Positions 1 to 7,445 of a stretch of DNA of 64,000 nucleotides are shown one piece after another. The notes beneath the pieces were generated by a model. That model had not been told where the DNA came from and did no database searches. It worked only from the letters and a program-made list of their open reading frames with translations. Where the stretch lies: the NCBI RefSeq assembly GCF_001517625.2, contig NZ_LN999828.1, positions 1,566,303 through 1,630,302 on the forward strand, in the 5' to 3' direction. How positions within the stretch are numbered: the first letter of the stretch is position 1; every line of letters starts with the position of its first letter. This stretch comes from Clostridium sp. AT4 (GTDB lineage: Bacteria; Bacillota; Clostridia; Lachnospirales; Lachnospiraceae). The translations under genes and the position numbers were made by a program.

Positions 1-10
1 GGTATGCTCT

Positions 11-232
11 ATGAGTGAAAGGCAGCTAGACATCGCTGATATGCAGTGCTGGGTATTTCGTATGGCTCAATCAAAATGGAACATGTCATCCAGTGACTGC
101 GCTGAACTATTCAAAACGTACGATATCCTTGGATTCATCTCTGAATGTTACGATATTCTTCATTTAAATAGTTATTCCTGCGTGCTTCATGATTTAGAGA
201 CATTGTTAAAAAATCGAGGTGTAACCGTATGA
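11..232 (+). CDS. DUF3791-family small protein
   Basis: This 73-residue protein resembles the DUF3791 family by its length and by the pattern of aromatic and Cys positions (ADMQCWVFR near residues 9-17, ECYDILH near 45-51). No enzymatic motif is visible. Its stop codon overlaps the ATG of the following DUF3990-like gene by four bases (ATGA at 229-232), so the two were translationally coupled. DUF3791 genes commonly precede DUF3990 genes in gut Clostridia, which suggests a two-component, toxin-antitoxin-like cassette; that function is inferred. The frame is open to the window edge, so a more upstream start is possible. Confidence 0.65.
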   Translation: MSERQLDIADMQCWVFRMAQSKWNMSSSDCAELFKTYDILGFISECYDILHLNSYSCVLHDLETLLKNRGVTV

Positions 233-700
233 TAGAACTACAAGATGGAATGTTTCTCTACCACGGCAGCTACATTGACATATCGGAGATTGACCTAAAT
301 TGCTGCTTTGAGGGACTTGAATGTTCAACTTTCCGTTAGAAAAGCTATGCGCATCGGCAGTGTTCCAGAAGATTTCAATCCTGCAGATGGCCAGGTATCT
401 GTTTACAAGTTTCACTATGATCCGAATATACTGGCATACTGCTTTCAGGGAGCGACGGTTGAATGGCTTCATTTCGTATCAGCAAACCGAAAAAAGAACC
501 TGTTCCCACAGCTGTTAAAAAAATACGGTACCATTGATATCATTAGCGGAAAAATCGCGGATGACCAGACAGCCCGCACCTTACAGCGTTATATCGGCGG
601 TGTTGATTTCGGTATTCCCGGAACTCCGGAAGCCGACAAAATAACCATTGAGCATCTTGAATTTATAAGGAGTGACCGCTATGGAGACATCAAACTATAA
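229..700 (+). pseudogene. DUF3990-family protein, frameshifted remnant
   Basis: The ATG at 229 starts a reading frame with the family-like opening LQDGMFLYHGSY, but it stops at 337-339 after 36 codons. The family-like remainder (QLSVRKAMRIG, WLHFVSANRKKNLFPQLL, DIISGKIADDQTA) continues in another frame from about 308 to 700. Compared with what I recall of DUF3990, the segment normally containing a DFGxGFYLT-like motif is missing at the junction near 310-330, so a deletion with frameshift is likely. DUF3990 is, to my knowledge, grouped with ADP-ribosyltransferase folds. The C-terminal part may also be shortened. The product is probably inactive. Confidence 0.6.
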
Positions 701-935
701 TTTCACGGATCCGCAAAAAGAAAGCTGTGCTGTTAATCTTATGCGTGATACAATTGAAGTACTCTCTTTACGTGATGGTATTTCCTATGAAGATGCACTA
801 CTTCGCTTTACCAGTTCAAAGGTATATGAAGCCCTTTTCGACTATGCCACCGGCATTTGGAGAGAAAGCCCAGATTATCTTTTGAATCTTTACGACTACT
901 GCAATTCCAAAAGCAAAAACTCAAATTTTGGATAA
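681..935 (+). CDS. small hypothetical protein, third gene of the DUF3791/DUF3990 cassette
   Basis: This 84-residue protein belongs to no family I recognise. An AAGGAG site at 667-672 supports the ATG at 681 over the GTG at 672. It overlaps the end of the DUF3990 remnant in another frame, so it belongs to the same transcriptional unit. The sequence is acidic and helix-rich (NLMRDTIEVLSL, SYEDALLRF) and somewhat resembles DUF3791-type antitoxin-like proteins, but that is a weak impression. The 174 bases that follow, up to 1109, contain no gene I can support. Confidence 0.5.
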   Translation: METSNYNFTDPQKESCAVNLMRDTIEVLSLRDGISYEDALLRFTSSKVYEALFDYATGIWRESPDYLLNLYDYCNSKSKNSNFG

Positions 936-1109
936 CTATAGAGCCGGATCATACATCATAAATGCTTACGAAAGACAACACACTGTATGTAAAATAACAA
1001 ATTATAAATTAAAAGGCAGAAACGGCAGGTCCCATGATGGGTGTCTTCCGCTTCTGCAGATAGCATATTTTGTTAGATTTTCTTACCACTTCTTCTCAAG
1101 TTTTAAATC

Positions 1110-1783
1110 CTAATCAATCTGATATACATCTGTCTGATCCCTTATACATTGGTATAAGGTTAGCCATCCCTCATATGCATATGGGGGGGTATCATATTCA
1201 GCTCCTCGACAGAAACTTTCCATTAATTCATCCCAAGAATTAAATTTTCCTTGTAGAAACTTTCCAATTTCAAGCATCTGATCTAACACTGCATATTCCG
1301 CTCTGTAATATATCCGGCATAATAAGATTCTCTCACAAGACGCATGGCTGCGCAATAATCAAAAGCATCTATTGTTCCATCCCCGTTTTCTTTGTACGCC
1401 ACAATGAGATCATAGATTTCCCTTTCATCTTTTGTTTTTTCAGCCAGCTTTTCCAAACTCAGTTCCATATATCCTTTCGCTTTGTACTCACATATCAATT
1501 TTTGAAATGGTATCCGGAATTTACCATTCAGCAGTTCTCCAATGGTTTCTATTGCTGATTTTCTATCTGTAATCATCCATTCCGTTTCTAACCGTATCTG
1601 GGCTTCTTTTTGATATGTTCCAAAGGAACTATTAAAATATTCCAGTTCCCAATCAGAATGGTATACCTCCGGTCCATATACAGCGTAAAACCATTTTTCA
1701 AGTTGTTCTCTGGACTCTGATGAAACAATTTGCTCAATAATTGTAATTGGAAAAAATATAAAAAAATAGCCTGAGCAAACCAT
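1110..1783 (-). pseudogene. DUF1266-family protein, frameshifted
   Basis: Two overlapping minus-strand frames together give one DUF1266-like protein. The first (1783 to 1283) carries LEKWFYAVYGPEVYHSDWEL and reaches FDYCAAMRLVRESYYAGYITE, then runs into a stop. The second continues with EYAVLDQMLEIGKFLQ and NSWDELMESFCRGAEY, the pattern expected for the end of the DUF1266 domain. Joining them needs one extra base near 1296-1300, so a single-base deletion is the simplest explanation. No ribosome binding site is visible in front of the ATG at 1783, so the N-terminus may come from the upstream RDD frame. Function unknown. Confidence 0.6.
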
Positions 1784-2033
1784 GGGTTATGCAATAAATC
1801 TCTTTTTTATCTGCCGGAATTACTGTCTTAATTCCCAATATCTTTTTCCCAATAGATACGCCATTATACTCCCTGTCAGTGATATAATTGTATACCAGAA
1901 ATACCATCATGGCACTTAGCCTGTATAAAAGCTGTCCCACCACGGATGGAGATGGTGTCATAAAGAACGTAAATAAAGAAAAAATAATTTGGGCAATAAT
2001 TAAATCAATAATGAGTGCAAAAAATCGTTTCAT
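1734..2033 (-). CDS. RDD-family membrane protein, C-terminally shortened
   Basis: The 99-residue product opens with two hydrophobic segments (about residues 4-24 and 35-50), followed by the RDD-type signature GVSIGKKILGIKTV. This matches the N-terminal two thirds of RDD-domain membrane proteins. The third hydrophobic segment (HGLLRLFFYIF) ends abruptly in a T-rich tract near 1755-1775. There the alternative frame continues as FFPITIIEQIVSS into the DUF1266-like sequence. The RDD protein is therefore either truncated or was once fused to the downstream DUF1266 domain. The role of RDD proteins is mostly unknown, though some are linked to ion or solute transport. Confidence 0.55.
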   Translation of the reverse strand: MKRFFALIIDLIIAQIIFSLFTFFMTPSPSVVGQLLYRLSAMMVFLVYNYITDREYNGVSIGKKILGIKTVIPADKKEIYCITHGLLRLFFYIFSNYNY

Positions 2034-2073
2034 AATCCTATCTTGCTAGCCTTATAATACTCTCTGTCAAATT

Positions 2074-2105
2074 GAAAAGAATCTGCCCATCTCCAGGCAG
2101 ATTCT
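2074..2105 (-). terminator. rho-independent terminator of the cytidylate-kinase-like gene
   Basis: Perfect 10-bp stem (AGAATCTGCC at 2078-2087, GGCAGATTCT at 2096-2105) with an 8-nt loop, followed on the minus strand by TTTTC. It lies 26 bases beyond the stop codon of the 2131-2769 gene. Confidence 0.8.
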
Positions 2106-2130
2106 CCCAATGTCTATCATATCATGCTGT

Positions 2131-2769
2131 CTACTCCAAAAATCCCCGAAGCCTCATATAATCCTTGATCAGGACGATCATCTGGTCATAGTCAATGCGG
2201 CTGGCATTGATGGGCAGGTCATAGTTTTCCATATCCATCCAGTTGCGGCCGGTAAAGTAGCGGTGGTACTCGGTACGGGTACGGTCAATACGCTTCATCC
2301 GGCGCAGGGCCTCTGCCTCGTCTACCTTATCTACATCCATAATGCGGCGGACTCTGGTAACGGTATCCGCATATACAAAAATACGGATCACATCATCTAA
2401 CTGATCCTGAAGCACATAGTTGCCGCAGCGTCCCACAATGATGCAGTTTTCTGATGCAGCCAGCTTGCGGATGACAGAGGACTGGAAACGGAACAGATTT
2501 TCCGGAGAAGTGATTTTATGGCCGTTCTGGTCGGGTTCTGACAGCTCCGGCTTTATATTAGTCACAATGCGGTACAGCAGGTTATTTCCCGCCTTTTCAT
2601 CTGCCAGACGGAAATACTGCTCCCCGATGGCGCTGGTCTCTGAGGTCATCTTCAAGATTTCTTCATCATAGAAATGGATTCCCAGTTCTTTTGCCAGACG
2701 TTCGCTGGTTAAGCGTCCTCCGCTTCCGTACTGACGTTCTACCGTAATTACAAAATGTTTGCTGCTCAT
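2131..2769 (-). CDS. cytidylate kinase-like family protein
   Basis: This 212-residue protein matches the cytidylate-kinase-like family (PF13189 type). Near the N-terminus it has the P-loop variant ERQYGSGGR (residues 11-19), followed by SERLAKELGIHFYDEEIL. The middle contains CIIVGRCGNYVLQ, and a basic region (RVRRIMDVDKVDEAEALRRMKRIDRTR) resembles the lid of nucleotide kinases. Members are cytosolic and predicted to phosphorylate nucleoside monophosphates or similar substrates, but the actual substrate is not established; it is distinct from housekeeping Cmk. A terminator follows, and the nicotinamidase-like gene lies 22 bases upstream, so the two may be co-transcribed. Confidence 0.85.
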   Translation of the reverse strand: MSSKHFVITVERQYGSGGRLTSERLAKELGIHFYDEEILKMTSETSAIGEQYFRLADEKAGNNLLYRIVTNIKPELSEPDQNGHKITSPENLFRFQSSVIRKLAASENCIIVGRCGNYVLQDQLDDVIRIFVYADTVTRVRRIMDVDKVDEAEALRRMKRIDRTRTEYHRYFTGRNWMDMENYDLPINASRIDYDQMIVLIKDYMRLRGFLE

Positions 2770-2791
2770 AGATTTATGCCTCCTTTTTCGG

Positions 2792-3304
2792 TTAGATCAC
2801 ATCAATATGACACATTTTCATAGCGTTTAAAGCATTTTCGTGGCTTTGTGGAGTTACGCCGGCACAGCAGTCCGCCTTTACGCAGATTTCCGCCTCTGGC
2901 GTCTTTGCCTTGATCAGCAGGGCATTTGAGATCACACAGATATCGGTACACAGTCCAAGAAGCTCAATTCTTTCATATCCGCCTGCCGCTGCATACTCTG
3001 CCAGTTCGGGGCTTCCAAAGGTAACTTTCTCAAAGCGCTTTCCGTCAAACTCCCTGAGGCCTGCATCCAGCTCCCAGCCTTCTGTTCCCTTCAGACAGTG
3101 GGGAACAGGAAGCTTTTTCCCCTCCATGGTATCCATGTAATCCGGGCCATGGGTGTCCAGGGTAAATACAACCTCATTCCCTGCTTCCCTGTATTCACAG
3201 ATCCGTTTCCTTACAGCCGGAACAATCTGCTGTGCTTCCAATGTACCCAATGCTCCGTCTATGAAGTCCTTCTGCATATCTACAACCACTAAAAGTTTCT
3301 TCAC
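2792..3304 (-). CDS. isochorismatase-family cysteine hydrolase, probable nicotinamidase
   Basis: A 170-residue alpha/beta hydrolase of the isochorismatase superfamily. The catalytic triad expected for nicotinamidases is present: Asp9 in VVVDMQKDF, Lys93 in RFEKVTFG, and Cys123 in LCTDICVISNA. Asp50, His52 and His69 match the metal-binding residues of PncA-type enzymes. The likely reaction is nicotinamide to nicotinate plus ammonia in the cytosol, feeding the Preiss-Handler route. A nicotinate phosphoribosyltransferase lies elsewhere in the window at 38224-39681, so the salvage pathway would be complete to NaMN. Another small amide substrate cannot be excluded. Confidence 0.8.
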   Translation of the reverse strand: MKKLLVVVDMQKDFIDGALGTLEAQQIVPAVRKRICEYREAGNEVVFTLDTHGPDYMDTMEGKKLPVPHCLKGTEGWELDAGLREFDGKRFEKVTFGSPELAEYAAAGGYERIELLGLCTDICVISNALLIKAKTPEAEICVKADCCAGVTPQSHENALNAMKMCHIDVI

Positions 3305-3410
3305 GATTCTGCTCCTCCCGATGATCTTGTGTGTAAACTTTCATTTTGTATTATAATAATACCACAAATTTACATCTTGGGGAATATAAAAATAAAAACA
3401 CAAAAAGTAG

Positions 3411-3439
3411 TTGACAAATGGCGGTTCCTGTATTAGTAT
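3411..3439 (+). promoter_or_regulatory. sigma-A promoter of the Trp T-box operon
   Basis: A consensus TTGACA (3411-3416) and TAGTAT (3434-3439) are separated by 17 bases. Transcription would start near 3446, at the beginning of the T-box leader. Confidence 0.8.
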
Positions 3440-3445
3440 ACAAAA

Positions 3446-3739
3446 CAACAAGCCAAACCATTGAGAAAGAGGAGTAAGCTTCCAAAGCATTTTCACAGAG
3501 AGCCGCGGGTGGTGGGATCGCGGTACTAGGCTGGCAGCTGAATGGACTTTCGAGGGCGGTCCTGAACGATACAGACATACCGGTTACGGCAGTCGATGTA
3601 GGGACTGACGGATTCTGCACCCGTTATGCATGCAGCGCATATGATAGTATGTGAGAGTGGACTATTTCAGTCAATTTGAGTGGCACCGCGGATTCGATTC
3701 GTCTCAATTACAACCAGGTTGTAATTGGGACGTTTTTTT
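3446..3739 (+). ncRNA. T-box leader, tryptophan specifier (UGG)
   Basis: The leader has the order expected of a T-box. Stem I carries an AGTAA loop-E-like element (3474-3478), the AGAGAGCC segment and GGTGGGA apical part (3497-3517), and a TGG codon at 3543-3545 followed by a purine in the specifier loop. The conserved antiterminator sequence TGGCACCGCGG is at 3681-3691. A 15-bp terminator hairpin follows (3700-3714 with 3718-3732) and seven T residues. UGG predicts sensing of uncharged tRNA-Trp. Control would be transcription antitermination of the downstream ABC transporter under tryptophan starvation. Confidence 0.92.
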
Positions 3740-3766
3740 ATTTTCATGATCAAGGAGGAAAATATT

Positions 3767-4852
3767 ATGAGAAAATCAATGGCAATCCTTTTAACAGCAG
3801 CTATGAGCGCATCCCTGTTGGCAGGCTGCGGCTCCTCTTCCCAGAGTTCATCCTCTGCCCCGGCAGAAAAAACAACCGCGGAAAGCAGCTCCTCTTCCAA
3901 AGAAAATGCAGATGCTGCTCCGGAAGAAGGCGCAGACGCATCCTACACCATCGGCATCGGACAGTTTGCAGAGCACGGCTCTCTTGATAACTGCCGAGAG
4001 GGCTTTATCCAGGGACTGGCGGAGGCAGGAATTGAGGAAGGAACCAATCTTACCATCCTCTACAGCAATGCTCAGGCAGACGGCGGTACAGCCAGCCAGA
4101 TTGCCAATACCTTTGCAGGGAAAGATGTTGATTTAATGTGCGGCATTGCAACGCCCATGGCACAGGCACAGTACAGCCTGGCAATGAAAACAGATATCCC
4201 CGTTATCTTCACCGCAGTAACCGATCCCGTTGCAGCAGAGCTGGCAAATGCGGACGGGACTCCTGTAGGAGAAATCACCGGAACCAGTGATAAGCTCCCC
4301 ATTGAACAGCAGCTTCAGATGATCCGTGAAATTCTTCCCGATGCAAAGAACATCGGAATCATGTACACCACCAGCGAGGTAAATTCCGAATCAGCCATTG
4401 CTGAGTATAAGGAACTGGCGCCAAAATACGGCTTTGAGATCATAGATTCCGGTATCTCTTCCTCTGCTGATATCCCGCTTGCTGCCGATACACTTATCGG
4501 AAAGGTGGACTGTATTACTAATCTGACAGACAATACGGTGGTTGCTTCCCTTCCCGTTATCTTAAGCAAGGCTTCCGCCAAAAATATCCCTGTATTCGGA
4601 AGTGAGATTGAACAGGTAAAGATCGGCTGTCTGGCAGCTATGGGACTGGACTATATTGAGCTTGGAAAGCAGACCGGACAGATGGCTGCAAAGGTATTAA
4701 AGGGCGAGGCAAAAGCCAGTGAAATGAATTACGAAACCATCAAGGAAGCAGCTTTTTACGGCAACACAGAAGTAGCGGAAAACCTGGGAATCACTCTTCC
4801 CGAATCGCTCACCAGCTCTGCCGCTGAAATGTTTGACACTATTGCACAATAA
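3767..4852 (+). CDS. trpX: TrpX-type ABC transporter substrate-binding lipoprotein
   Basis: The ATG at 3767 is preceded by AAGGAGG (3752-3758) and gives a 361-residue product. An earlier in-frame TTG lies inside the T-box terminator and is unlikely. The N-terminus is a lipoprotein signal with lipobox LAGC (Cys21), followed by a Ser-rich linker. The mature part matches the ABC_sub_bind family (COG2984): YTIGIGQFAEHGSLDNCREGF, LMCGIATPMAQ, and EQQLQMIREILPDAKNIGIMY. Members preceded by Trp T-boxes were predicted to be tryptophan transport components. The Trp specifier here supports tryptophan or a related indole compound as ligand. First gene of a three-gene operon. Confidence 0.88.
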   Translation: MRKSMAILLTAAMSASLLAGCGSSSQSSSSAPAEKTTAESSSSSKENADAAPEEGADASYTIGIGQFAEHGSLDNCREGFIQGLAEAGIEEGTNLTILYSNAQADGGTASQIANTFAGKDVDLMCGIATPMAQAQYSLAMKTDIPVIFTAVTDPVAAELANADGTPVGEITGTSDKLPIEQQLQMIREILPDAKNIGIMYTTSEVNSESAIAEYKELAPKYGFEIIDSGISSSADIPLAADTLIGKVDCITNLTDNTVVASLPVILSKASAKNIPVFGSEIEQVKIGCLAAMGLDYIELGKQTGQMAAKVLKGEAKASEMNYETIKEAAFYGNTEVAENLGITLPESLTSSAAEMFDTIAQ

Positions 4853-4866
4853 TTTGGAGGACGATC

Positions 4867-5790
4867 ATGACAATCATCTTGGGTATTCTTGAAGAAGGCC
4901 TGGTTTACGCCATTATGGCCCTGGGCGTTTACATTACCTATAAGATCCTGGATTTCCCGGACCTTTCCGTTGACGGCACCTTTCCTCTGGGAGCTGCCGT
5001 CACAGCCGCAGGCATTGCAGGAGGCTTCCTCTCTCCTGTGGCCGCCCTTTTCGTATCCTTTTTAGCCGGCGCTCTGGCCGGATGCGTCACCGGCCTGATC
5101 CATGTGAAGCTTAAGGTCCGCGATCTTCTCTCCGGCATTATTGTCATGACAGCCCTCTATTCCATCAATCTGAGGATCACGGGAAAAGCGAATCTTCCGA
5201 TTTTCAGCAAGGAAACTATTTTTTCAAATGAATTTCTCTCCGCAAACGTACCGGAAGCTTTTAAGCCCTATACCACCACACTGATTCTTCTGGTACTGGC
5301 CGTGCTCTGCAAGGTGCTGCTGGACGCCTATTTAAAAACAAGATCCGGCTATCTGCTCCGGGCGGTAGGCGACAACGAGACATTAGTCACTTCGCTTGCT
5401 AAGGACAAGGGGCTGGTAAAAATCATCGGTCTGGCAATTGCCAATGGCTTTGCAGCCCTGGCCGGCTGCGTATACTGCCAGCAGAAAGGCTTTTTTGAAA
5501 TCTCTGCCGGCACAGGAACCATGGTGATCGGTCTGGCAAATGTAATCATCGGAACACAGCTTTTTAAGCGGTTTGGCTTTGTAAAATCCACCACAGCCGT
5601 TATCATCGGCTCTATCCTCTATAAGGCCTGTGTCTCTGCTGCTCTTCTTGTAGGCGATCTGAAGATTGCCGGCCTGAACTTGTCTGTCCCGGTTACTGCT
5701 TCTGATTTAAAACTGATCACCTCCGTACTGTTTTTGATCATCCTTGTATTAAGCCCTGCGGGCGGAAAGAAGGTAAAGAGCCATGCTTGA
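4867..5790 (+). CDS. trpY: TrpY-type ABC transporter permease
   Basis: This 307-residue integral membrane protein has about eight to nine hydrophobic segments and belongs to the branched-chain-type permease superfamily (BPD_transp_2, COG4120). Characteristic stretches are ILDFPDLSVDGTFPLGAAVTA near the N-terminus and GFFEISAGTGTMVIGLANVIIG in the C-terminal half. It begins 14 bases after the trpX stop with GGAGG in front (4857-4861), and its last eight bases overlap the start of the ATPase gene. It forms the membrane channel of the T-box-controlled importer. No second permease is present, so it probably acts as a homodimer. Confidence 0.88.
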   Translation: MTIILGILEEGLVYAIMALGVYITYKILDFPDLSVDGTFPLGAAVTAAGIAGGFLSPVAALFVSFLAGALAGCVTGLIHVKLKVRDLLSGIIVMTALYSINLRITGKANLPIFSKETIFSNEFLSANVPEAFKPYTTTLILLVLAVLCKVLLDAYLKTRSGYLLRAVGDNETLVTSLAKDKGLVKIIGLAIANGFAALAGCVYCQQKGFFEISAGTGTMVIGLANVIIGTQLFKRFGFVKSTTAVIIGSILYKACVSAALLVGDLKIAGLNLSVPVTASDLKLITSVLFLIILVLSPAGGKKVKSHA

Positions 5791-6556
5791 GCTGAAACAC
5801 ATCCATAAATACTACAATACGGGTACGGTCAACGAAATGTGCCTGTTTGAAGACTTTAACCTGACAATCCGGGATCACGAATTTGTATCCGTTGTAGGAA
5901 GCAATGGTTCAGGAAAGACTTCCCTTTTAAATATCATCTGCGGCAGTATCCCTTTAGATGAAGGGACGATCCGCATCGGCAATGAGGATATTACTAAAAT
6001 GGCAGAATACAAACGCCAGCGCCGCATCGGCCGTGTCTACCAGAATCCGGCTATGGGCACCTGCCCCTCTATGACGATTGCAGAAAACATGGCATTGGCA
6101 GACAATAAGGGCAAATTTTTTAATCTGCGCCCCGGAAAAAATAAACAGCGGATCGATTTTTACCGTGAAAGCCTCCGCACACTGGGTCTGGGACTGGAAG
6201 ATAAGATGGATGTAAAGGTAGGCGTTCTCTCCGGCGGCCAGCGCCAGGCCATGGCGCTGCTTATGTCCACCATGACTCCGATCGAATTTCTGATCCTGGA
6301 TGAGCACACGGCTGCACTGGACCCAAAAACCGCAGAAACCATCATGGAGCTCACAGACCGCATTGTAAGGGAAAAGAATCTGACTACCATTATGGTAACC
6401 CATAATCTGCGCTATGCAGTGGACTACGGAAACCGCCTGCTGATGATGCATCAGGGCAAAGCCATTATGGACAAAGCGGGAACAGAAAAAGAAGAAACAA
6501 GAATTGATGATATTCTGAAAAAATTTAATGAAATCAGCATAGAGTGCGGAAATTAG
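5783..6556 (+). CDS. trpZ: TrpZ-type ABC transporter ATP-binding protein
   Basis: A 257-residue ABC ATPase (COG1101 type). Walker A is GSNGSGKTS (residues 39-47), the signature is LSGGQRQAM, and Walker B is FLILDEHTAALD. A His in the switch region is seen in MVTHN. The start overlaps the permease gene by eight bases, which implies translational coupling. It energises the importer with the two upstream proteins. A terminator follows immediately, closing the operon. Confidence 0.88.
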   Translation: MLELKHIHKYYNTGTVNEMCLFEDFNLTIRDHEFVSVVGSNGSGKTSLLNIICGSIPLDEGTIRIGNEDITKMAEYKRQRRIGRVYQNPAMGTCPSMTIAENMALADNKGKFFNLRPGKNKQRIDFYRESLRTLGLGLEDKMDVKVGVLSGGQRQAMALLMSTMTPIEFLILDEHTAALDPKTAETIMELTDRIVREKNLTTIMVTHNLRYAVDYGNRLLMMHQGKAIMDKAGTEKEETRIDDILKKFNEISIECGN

Positions 6557-6560
6557 TAAA

Positions 6561-6608
6561 AAAAGAATCAGGCAGCCGGCCATTTCCGGCAAAGCCTGAT
6601 TCTTTTTT
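6561..6608. terminator. bidirectional terminator between trpZ and the lipoprotein gene
   Basis: AAAAGAATCAGGC (6561-6573) pairs with GCCTGATTCTTTT (6594-6606), with a smaller GCCGGC/GCCGGA-like inner structure, flanked by A- and T-runs. It serves the plus-strand ABC operon and the convergent gene at 6615. Confidence 0.85.
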
Positions 6609-6614
6609 ATGGGA

Positions 6615-7319
6615 TTATTCTGCAAATACCATGATTTTTGTGGCTGTATTGTCATCTCCCGACCATACGACCACCTTTTTACCCTGGGTCAGATCATCCA
6701 GAGTTACAATATTTCTTGTAAGATATGGGAAAATGTCACAGTCCTCTGCCAGAATGTACTCTGTGCCGTCTGAAGCCGTAAGCACCGTCTGGGAGCTGCC
6801 TGCATCTGTAATGACAGAGTCTGCCTCCACATAATCAGGCACCTTAAAATCCTCAGGAATATTGGCAAAAATGATAGCAGCATTGGTCATGGGCGGAAGG
6901 CTCATCGTCATAGCCGGACCAATGTACGCATAGATCGTCTCCCCATCCTGGATATCCTCTAATGTAAGGGGCGTACCAGAAACTGCATCCAGGATCAGGG
7001 TGGATTCCTGAGAGATATTTAGGATGATCTCTCCCTCAGCGCTCACGCCGGAACGGTTATCAATGGAAAGACGCCCGTCCTCCATATGGGATGCCGAACC
7101 GTAAATCCGTACAGGCTGCAGCTCCCCGTTTGGAGTTTCTTCCATGCTTTCAATGGGGCCCGTTACCGCTTCCACTACTGTGACGGCCTCAGCAGACTCT
7201 GGCTGAGATGCATCTGCCTGAGTCTGGGCACTTTCTGCTTTTGTATTCATGGCGCAGCCGCTGATCCCGATCACCGCTGCCGCGCAAATTGCTGCTACGC
7301 AAAAATAGTATCTTCTCAA
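6615..7319 (-). CDS. hypothetical secreted lipoprotein
   Basis: I do not recognise the family. The best start is the TTG at 7319, eight bases after AAAGGAG, which gives 234 residues. The signal peptide ends in a lipobox-like IGISGC, then an Ala/Ser/Glu-rich linker (to about residue 50). The mature domain holds two similar motifs, TLEDIQDGETIYAYIG and TLDDLTQGKKVVVWSG, each ending a beta-rich half. This suggests an internally duplicated small beta-domain, as in some extracellular binding proteins. A TTGGAT/TATACT promoter precedes it (7365-7393, 17-bp spacer), so it is probably transcribed alone. Anchored outside the membrane; function unknown. Confidence 0.6.
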   Translation of the reverse strand: MRRYYFCVAAICAAAVIGISGCAMNTKAESAQTQADASQPESAEAVTVVEAVTGPIESMEETPNGELQPVRIYGSASHMEDGRLSIDNRSGVSAEGEIILNISQESTLILDAVSGTPLTLEDIQDGETIYAYIGPAMTMSLPPMTNAAIIFANIPEDFKVPDYVEADSVITDAGSSQTVLTASDGTEYILAEDCDIFPYLTRNIVTLDDLTQGKKVVVWSGDDNTATKIMVFAE

Positions 7320-7364
7320 TGTAATCACTCCTTTAATCACGGTTTCCCGCCGGTTACATTTTGA

Positions 7365-7393
7365 AGTATATACTATTTTTCCCAAAAATCCAA
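7365..7393 (-). promoter_or_regulatory. probable sigma-A promoter of the lipoprotein gene
   Basis: Minus-strand TTGGAT (7388-7393) and TATACT (7365-7370) with a 17-bp spacer, about 46 bases upstream of the TTG start. Confidence 0.55.
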
Positions 7394-7398
7394 TAAAG

Positions 7399-7428
7399 TA
7401 ATTCTTAACATTTCTGACGTAAGAATTA
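7399..7428 (-). terminator. weak hairpin at the end of the hexuronate operon
   Basis: TAATTCTTA (7399-7407) and TAAGAATTA (7420-7428) form a 9-bp AT-rich stem downstream of the gene ending at 7446, followed on the minus strand by CTTTATT. It overlaps none of the lipoprotein promoter but lies just upstream of it. Confidence 0.45.
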
Positions 7429-7445
7429 AACTACCGTCTTCTCTC

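Noticed and set aside
928-1113. Open frame of 61 residues after the DUF3791/DUF3990 cassette
   Set aside because: No ribosome binding site, no recognisable family and atypical composition; treated as non-coding.
3725-3766. Upstream TTG start for the TrpX lipoprotein
   Set aside because: It lies within the T-box terminator stem and would place 14 residues before the signal peptide; the ATG at 3767 has a strong ribosome binding site.
5954-6655. Long antisense frame opposite the trpZ ATPase gene
   Set aside because: It mirrors a strongly conserved ABC ATPase; composition is that of a shadow frame.
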